Assembly (NCBI GenBank): GCA_947501355.1 | Contig: CANMVA010000001.1 | Coordinates: 620,001-684,000, forward strand | Origin: an uncultured Paracoccaceae bacterium | Lineage (GTDB): Bacteria > Pseudomonadota > Alphaproteobacteria > Rhodobacterales > Rhodobacteraceae | Length of the DNA stretch: 64,000 bases | Direction of reading: 5' to 3' | Part shown: piece after piece, positions 59,109 to 64,000 of the stretch | How positions within the stretch are numbered: position 1 is the first letter of the stretch | Layout of the letters: every line of letters begins with the position of its first letter | Translations under genes and position numbers: made by a program | Notes under the pieces: model-generated | Seen by the model: the letters and a program-made list of their open reading frames with translations, nothing else | What the model was told of the DNA's origin: nothing | The model's database searches: none

Positions 59109-61724
59109 ATGAACTTGGAGAAGTTCACCGAGCGGTCGCGCGGCTTTATTCAGGCCGCCCAGACGATCGCGATGCGGGACAGTCATCAGCGGATGACGCC
59201 CGAACACCTGTTGAAAGCATTGATGGACGATGATCAGGGGCTTGCGAGCAACCTGATCAAACGCGCTGGTGGCGCGCCCGAACGCGTGCTTGAGGCTGTC
59301 GATCTGGCGTTGAGCAAGATGCCCAAAGTCACCGGCGATGCGGGTCAGACTTATCTGGATCAGTCCACTGCCAAGGTTCTGGCCGAGGCCGAGAAGATCG
59401 CCAAGAAAGCCGGGGACAGCTTTGTACCGGTCGAGCGGATGCTGATGGCGCTGGCTTTGGTGAAGTCCAAAGCGCGCGAAGCGTTGGAGGCGGGGGCTGT
59501 CTCAGCGCAATCGCTGAACGAGGCGATCAACGATATTCGCAAGGGGCGCACGGCGGATTCAGCCTCTGCCGAGGAAGGCTATGACGCGCTGAAGAAATAT
59601 GCGCAGGATTTGACGGCGCGGGCCGAGGAAGGTCGGATCGACCCGATCATCGGGCGGGATGAAGAAATCCGCCGCACGATGCAGGTGCTGTCGCGCCGCA
59701 CCAAGAACAACCCTGTTCTAATTGGGGAACCGGGCGTGGGTAAGACCGCGATTGCCGAGGGCTTGGCCCTGCGGATCGTGAATGGTGACGTGCCGGAGAG
59801 CTTGCGCAACAAGCGGCTTATGGCACTGGATATGGGCGCGCTGATTGCGGGTGCGAAATACCGTGGTGAGTTTGAGGAGCGCTTGAAAGCGATCCTGTCC
59901 GAGGTCACGGCGGCGGCCGGTGAAATCATCCTGTTCATCGACGAGATGCACACGCTAGTCGGCGCGGGTAAAACCGACGGTGCGATGGATGCCTCGAACC
60001 TGCTGAAACCGGCGCTGGCGCGGGGCGAGTTGCATTGTGTCGGTGCCACGACCCTCGATGAATACCGGAAATATGTCGAGAAAGACGCGGCTTTGGCGCG
60101 GCGTTTCCAGCCTGTGATGGTTGAGGAGCCGACGGTTGAGGACACGATCTCGATCCTGCGGGGCATCAAGGAGAAGTATGAGCTGCACCATGGTGTGCGG
60201 ATTTCCGACAGCGCCCTCGTCGCAGCGTCGACCCTGAGCCACCGCTACATTACTGACCGCTTCCTGCCAGACAAAGCGATTGATCTGGTGGATGAGGCCG
60301 CAAGCCGTCTGCGGATGGAAGTCGACAGCAAACCCGAAGAACTGGACGCGCTGGACCGCGAAATCCTGCAAAAGCAGATCGAAGCGGAGGCGTTGCGGCT
60401 GGAAGATGATGCGGCCTCCAAGGATCGTCTGGAGACATTGGAAAAGGATCTTTCCGATCTTCAGCAACGCTCTGCCGAGATGACGGCGCAATGGCAGGCG
60501 GAACGCGACAAGCTCGCCTCGGCCCGCGATATCAAGGAACAGCTGGACCGCGCGCGGGCCGAGCTGGATATCGCCAAGCGCGAGGGCAATCTGGCCAAGG
60601 CTGGGGAGCTGTCTTACGGCGTGATCCCGGAACTTGAGAAGAAGCTGGAAACGGCAGAGGATCAGGGCGACGAGATCATGGTCGAAGAGGCCGTGCGCCC
60701 TGAGCAGATCGCAAGCGTGGTCGAGCGTTGGACGGGCATTCCAACCGCTAAGATGCTGGAAGGCGAACGCGAAAAGCTGCTGCGTATGGAAGAGCAGATC
60801 GGCAACCGTGTGATCGGTCAGCATCAGGCTGTGACGGCGGTGGCGAATGCTGTGCGCCGGGCACGTGCCGGGCTTAATGACGAAAATCGGCCTTTGGGAT
60901 CGTTCCTGTTTCTTGGGCCGACCGGTGTCGGCAAAACCGAGCTGACGAAAGCGGTCGCGGAGTTCCTGTTCGATGACGACAGCGCAATGGTCCGCATTGA
61001 TATGTCGGAGTTCATGGAGAAGCACGCGGTCGCCCGTCTGATCGGCGCCCCTCCGGGCTATGTGGGCTATGATGAGGGCGGCGTGCTGACCGAAGCCGTG
61101 CGGCGGCGTCCGTACCAGGTCGTGCTGTTTGACGAGGTCGAGAAAGCGCATCCGGACGTGTTCAACGTGCTGTTGCAGGTGCTGGATGATGGTGTGTTGA
61201 CCGATGGTCAGGGCCGCACGGTTGATTTCAAACAGACGCTGATCGTGCTGACGTCGAACCTTGGCGCGCAATCGCTGAGCCAGCTCCCTGATGGGGCTGA
61301 TCCGTCCGATGCGCGTCGCGATGTGATGGACGCCGTGCGCGCCCATTTCCGGCCTGAATTCCTGAACCGTCTGGACGAGACGATCATCTTTGATCGGCTG
61401 GCCCGCGAAGACATGTCGGGGATTGTCGAGATTCAGCTCAAGCGCCTCACGGCCCGCTTGGCCGCGCGCAAGATTACGTTGGAGCTTGAGGACAGCGCGA
61501 AGGCCTGGATGGCGGAAGAGGGTTACGATCCGGTGTTCGGTGCCAGGCCCTTGAAACGCGTGATTCAGCGCGCCTTGCAAAACCCGTTGGCAGAGATGCT
61601 GCTGTCGGGGGATGTGAAGGACGGGGACACTGTGACGGTGTCTGCAGGGGCCGATGGACTGCTGATCGGTGACCGCGTTGCGTCAAGCAATCGGCAGCCG
61701 CCTGAGGATGCTGTGGTGCATTAA
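59109..61724 (+). CDS. clpB: ClpB disaggregase chaperone
   Basis: The 871-residue AAA+ protein rescues aggregated proteins with DnaK. ATG 59109 follows AAGGAGAGA. The N-terminal Clp_N repeat domain begins [21 protein letters not shown]1 has Walker [11 protein letters not shown] and [14 protein letters not shown], and the pore loop [14 protein letters not shown]. The coiled-coil middle domain (about 400-530) distinguishes it from ClpA. NBD2 has [38 protein letters not shown] and [17 protein letters not shown]. The length is normal. It is monocistronic and preceded by an RpoH promoter. Confidence 0.98.
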   Translation: MNLEKFTERSRGFIQAAQTIAMRDSHQRMTPEHLLKALMDDDQGLASNLIKRAGGAPERVLEAVDLALSKMPKVTGDAGQTYLDQSTAKVLAEAEKIAKKAGDSFVPVERMLMALALVKSKAREALEAGAVSAQSLNEAINDIRKGRTADSASAEEGYDALKKYAQDLTARAEEGRIDPIIGRDEEIRRTMQVLSRRTKNNPVLIGEPGVGKTAIAEGLALRIVNGDVPESLRNKRLMALDMGALIAGAKYRGEFEERLKAILSEVTAAAGEIILFIDEMHTLVGAGKTDGAMDASNLLKPALARGELHCVGATTLDEYRKYVEKDAALARRFQPVMVEEPTVEDTISILRGIKEKYELHHGVRISDSALVAASTLSHRYITDRFLPDKAIDLVDEAASRLRMEVDSKPEELDALDREILQKQIEAEALRLEDDAASKDRLETLEKDLSDLQQRSAEMTAQWQAERDKLASARDIKEQLDRARAELDIAKREGNLAKAGELSYGVIPELEKKLETAEDQGDEIMVEEAVRPEQIASVVERWTGIPTAKMLEGEREKLLRMEEQIGNRVIGQHQAVTAVANAVRRARAGLNDENRPLGSFLFLGPTGVGKTELTKAVAEFLFDDDSAMVRIDMSEFMEKHAVARLIGAPPGYVGYDEGGVLTEAVRRRPYQVVLFDEVEKAHPDVFNVLLQVLDDGVLTDGQGRTVDFKQTLIVLTSNLGAQSLSQLPDGADPSDARRDVMDAVRAHFRPEFLNRLDETIIFDRLAREDMSGIVEIQLKRLTARLAARKITLELEDSAKAWMAEEGYDPVFGARPLKRVIQRALQNPLAEMLLSGDVKDGDTVTVSAGADGLLIGDRVASSNRQPPEDAVVH

Positions 61725-61785
61725 CGGCGTTTGCTCGCAAACGCTGCGAGCGTGTGGCGAGAAGGTGTTGCGCCGCGGCTTCGCC

Positions 61786-61846
61786 GCGTCGCTACGCTGG
61801 GGGTTTCACCCCCAGACCCCCAGGATATTTTGAAAAAGCAAAATGA
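61786..61846 (+). repeat. GC-rich hairpins and GGATATTTT tail after clpB
   Basis: After the stop come the palindromes CGCGGCTTCGCCGCG and CTGGGGGTTTCACCCCCAG, then GGATATTTTGAAAAAGC. The same GGATATTT element follows the terminator at 35847. I recall such GC-hairpin plus GGATATTT tails as common 3'-end elements in Rhodobacteraceae. Confidence 0.5.
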
Positions 61847-61847
61847 G

Positions 61848-61880
61848 AAAGGCCCCGGAGCGCTGTGCTTCGGGGCCTTT
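61848..61880. terminator. Terminator between convergent clpB and fasciclin genes
   Basis: AAAGGCCCCGGAGC (61848-61861) pairs with GCTTCGGGGCCTTT (61867-61880), one mismatch, loop GCTGT. A run of T lies on the plus side and of A on the other, so it works for both convergent transcripts. Confidence 0.8.
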
Positions 61881-61905
61881 GCATTATGTGTTAGGTTGCT
61901 GGACC

Positions 61906-62391
61906 TTAGCTCTCGGGCGGCAGGATCACGCTATCGATCACGTGGATCACGCCGTTCGACGCTTCGATGTCGGCCGTCACAACGGAGGCGTCCTGAACCT
62001 TGACGCCACCCTCGGTCATGATGGTCACGGCAGCACCGTTCACGGTTTCAGCTTCCATGCCGTTGCTCAGATCGGTCGACATGACTTTACCGGGAACGAC
62101 GTGGTACGTCAGGATCGCTGTCAGCTGATCTTTGTTTTCCGGCATCAGCAGCGTTTCGACAGTGCCTTCAGGCAAAGCCGCAAATGCCTCATCGGTGGGG
62201 GCGAACAGCGTAAAGGGGCCGTCACCTTTCAGCGTGTCGACCAGCTCGGCTGCGGTGGCGGCGGCGAGAAGCGTCTCGAACGAGCCAGCGCCGGCGGCGG
62301 TGTCAACGATGTCTTTTTTCATGGAGCCAGCCCAAGCAGGGGCGGCGATCATTGTGGCGGCTGTCAGTGCGACGAAGGTTCTGCGTAGCAT
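61906..62391 (-). CDS. Secreted fasciclin (FAS1) domain protein
   Basis: The 161-residue protein has a signal peptide (cleavage after AWA, residue 21) and one FAS1 domain: [38 protein letters not shown] (H1 box), [12 protein letters not shown] (YH motif) and [17 protein letters not shown] (H2 box). FAS1 proteins mediate adhesion or symbiosis-related interactions. The export route is Sec. It has a 248-bp upstream gap holding no gene, from which the glutamate-synthase-like gene diverges. Confidence 0.93.
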   Translation of the reverse strand: MLRRTFVALTAATMIAAPAWAGSMKKDIVDTAAGAGSFETLLAAATAAELVDTLKGDGPFTLFAPTDEAFAALPEGTVETLLMPENKDQLTAILTYHVVPGKVMSTDLSNGMEAETVNGAAVTIMTEGGVKVQDASVVTADIEASNGVIHVIDSVILPPES

Positions 62392-62639
62392 TGTTGTAGT
62401 CTCCCAAAGAAAAGCGCAGGGGTATCCCGCGCTGATGCAGGTCAGATAGAGAGCCCTTGGCGAAAGAAAATGCGCAAAACCTTGCCATTGGCGGAAAGAG
62501 ACGCCTTGTCTTGGGGCGCACGCCTCCTAAGCGATGATCGTTTTTGATTTCCAATAAAAAATAGTTGAGGACATGTGAGGCGGCTTGTGCTGTCCGCCCG
62601 GGTTGCCCAAGGTTCCGGGACGCTTTGGAGGGTGACACA

Positions 62640-64000
62640 ATGATGAGTTGGGCCGGATATTTACTGGAGGCTTTGGCGGTGGCCTTTGTCGCGGTCATTG
62701 GGCTGATGGCGCTGGTGGCGATTATTCTGTTCATCATCGACAGCACCCAGACGGGAGATGCGATCCGGCGCAACTATCCCGTCTTGGGGCGATTTCGCGG
62801 ATTGTTCAGCACGCTGGGCGAGTTTTTCCGCCAATACTTCTTTGCGATGGACCGCGAGGAATTGCCGTTCAACCGCGCGCAACGCGAATGGGTCAAGCGA
62901 GCGGGCGAGGGGCATGGGAATACGGTGGCCTTCGGCTCGACGCGGAACCTCAGCGTTGTGGGGACGCCGCTCTTTGTGAACGCGGCTTTCCCACCTCTGG
63001 ACAACCAGTTCGCCTCGACCGAGCCGGTGGTCATCGGTGCAGGCGCACGGGTGCCTTATACTGCCGGGTCGATCTTCAACCTGTCGGGCATGTCTTACGG
63101 CGCCATTTCCAAGCCAGCTGTTCAGGCGCTTAGCCGGGGATGCAAAGAGGCGGGCGTCTGGATGAATACGGGCGAGGGTGGGTTGTCTCCGTTTCATCTG
63201 GAAGGGGGTTGCGACATCGTCTTCCAGATCGGCACCGCGAAATACGGCGTGCGGGACGCGGAGGGAAATCTGGATGACGCAAAGCTGCGCGAGGTGGCGG
63301 CGCATACTCAGGTCCGCATGTTCGAGATCAAGCTCGCGCAGGGGGCCAAGCCCGGCAAAGGGGGTATTCTGCCCGGAGAGAAGATCACGTCCGAGATCGC
63401 AGCCATTCGCGGGATCAAGCAGGGCGCAGACAGCATCTCTCCCAATCGTCATGCGGAGGTGGATGATTGGGAGGATCTGCTCGATTTCATCGCCCATGTG
63501 CGCGAGGTGACGGGTAAGCCTGTCGGCATCAAGACCGTCGTCGGGGCCGAAGAACCGTTTCGTGAGTTCTTCATGGCGATCAAGGCGCGCGGCGAGGACA
63601 GCGCGCCGGATTTTATCACGCTGGATGGCGGTGAAGGCGGCACCGGGGCCGCTCCGATGCCCTTGATTGATCTGGTGGGGATGCCGATCCGTGAGGGGCT
63701 GCCGCTGGTCGCGAATCTGCGTGAAGAATTCGGGTTGAAAGACCGCATCCGCCTTGTGGCATCCGGCAAGCTGGTGAACCCCGGCGATATTGCTTGGGCC
63801 ATGGCGGCGGGGGCGGATTTTGTGACCTCGGCCCGTGGTTTCATGTTCGCGCTGGGCTGCATTCAGGCTTTGAAGTGTAACAAGAACACCTGCCCCACCG
63901 GCATCACCACCCATGATCCGCGTTTTCAGAAGGGTCTGGTGGTCGAAGAGAAGTACAAGCGTGTGGCTCGCTATGCGAAGGAAATCACCAAAGAGGTCGA
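62640..64000 (+). CDS. FMN-binding glutamate synthase family protein (partial)
   Basis: The visible 453 codons start at ATG 62640 behind GGAGGGTG. Residues about 7-32 form a membrane segment (LEALAVAFVAVIGLMALVAI). The rest is the FMN-binding domain of the GltB type: FNLSGMSYGAISKPAVQALS, NTGEGGLSPFHLEG, IFEIK-like MFEIKLAQGAKPGKGG, ITLDGGEGGTGAAPMP, FVTSARGFMFALGCIQALKC and NKNTCPTGITTHD. No glutaminase domain precedes it, so it is the stand-alone membrane-tethered GltS-like form of uncertain function. The 3' end is outside the window. Confidence 0.9.
   Translation, partial: MMSWAGYLLEALAVAFVAVIGLMALVAIILFIIDSTQTGDAIRRNYPVLGRFRGLFSTLGEFFRQYFFAMDREELPFNRAQREWVKRAGEGHGNTVAFGSTRNLSVVGTPLFVNAAFPPLDNQFASTEPVVIGAGARVPYTAGSIFNLSGMSYGAISKPAVQALSRGCKEAGVWMNTGEGGLSPFHLEGGCDIVFQIGTAKYGVRDAEGNLDDAKLREVAAHTQVRMFEIKLAQGAKPGKGGILPGEKITSEIAAIRGIKQGADSISPNRHAEVDDWEDLLDFIAHVREVTGKPVGIKTVVGAEEPFREFFMAIKARGEDSAPDFITLDGGEGGTGAAPMPLIDLVGMPIREGLPLVANLREEFGLKDRIRLVASGKLVNPGDIAWAMAAGADFVTSARGFMFALGCIQALKCNKNTCPTGITTHDPRFQKGLVVEEKYKRVARYAKEITKEV

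Noticed and set aside
59955-61580. 541-codon minus-strand frame opposite clpB
   Set aside because: Composition is typical of an antisense shadow and clpB is unambiguous.

Overview
The window is a gene-dense, GC-rich alphaproteobacterial chromosome segment that reads as Rhodobacterales, Roseobacter-like. Three things support this. A ChrR/ECF-sigma pair keeps the ChrR zinc ligands and sits beside the FAD-oxidoreductase, DUF1365, MFS, DUF3833 and SDR operon known from Rhodobacter sphaeroides. A DinB carries an N-terminal zinc ribbon. An lspA, DUF3035, M16, M16, mutL, rmuC block follows purH. The genus cannot be fixed from the sequence alone. No IS element, prophage, CRISPR array or rRNA was seen. 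There is one tRNA (Val-GAC).

Layout. 1-3.6 kb: three paralogous membrane-anchored RTX calcium-binding proteins plus a frameshifted fourth remnant. 3.6-19.5 kb: mostly housekeeping genes (dehalogenase-like hydrolase, DUF1643, truB, rbfA, dapB, rsmB, heparinase-like, purH, lspA, DUF3035 lipoprotein, two M16 proteases, mutL, rmuC). 20-26 kb: chrR and its ECF sigma gene, divergent from a five-gene singlet-oxygen/furan-fatty-acid type operon with overlapping starts and stops. 26-28.7 kb: two saccharopine-dehydrogenase-like genes. 28.8-38.4 kb: a HAAT-type ABC importer bracketed by two CoA ligases. 38.5-42.5 kb: a sulfur-import/persulfide-dioxygenase operon behind a probable SqrR/BigR operator, an orphan znuA behind a Zur box, and two different msrA genes in tandem. 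42.6-48.3 kb: PRC-barrel protein, homocysteine methyltransferase, rpmJ, tRNA, N-formylglutamate amidohydrolase, ada, dinB. 48.3-53.7 kb: a glycosyltransferase/FkbM cluster. 53.7-64 kb: a tandem glycine riboswitch ahead of a D-amino-acid dehydrogenase, an SPFH/NfeD pair, a structured intergenic stretch, pyrF, clpB with a heat-shock promoter, a fasciclin protein and a partial FMN-binding glutamate-synthase-like gene.

Signals that ordinary genes do not explain: (i) two unrelated loci, 5031-5079 and 32021-32069, each carry exactly five pentamers at a strict 11-bp period just upstream of a gene. In both, a short ORF starts in the array and its stop codon overlaps the next start codon as ATGA. (ii) A riboswitch is followed by a six-codon upstream ORF with a strong Shine-Dalgarno sequence, ending five bases before dadA. 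(iii) The RTX family shares a conserved C-terminal module that also survives as a decayed tandem copy. (iv) A 15-codon ORF lies beside strong hairpins at 57249-57382.
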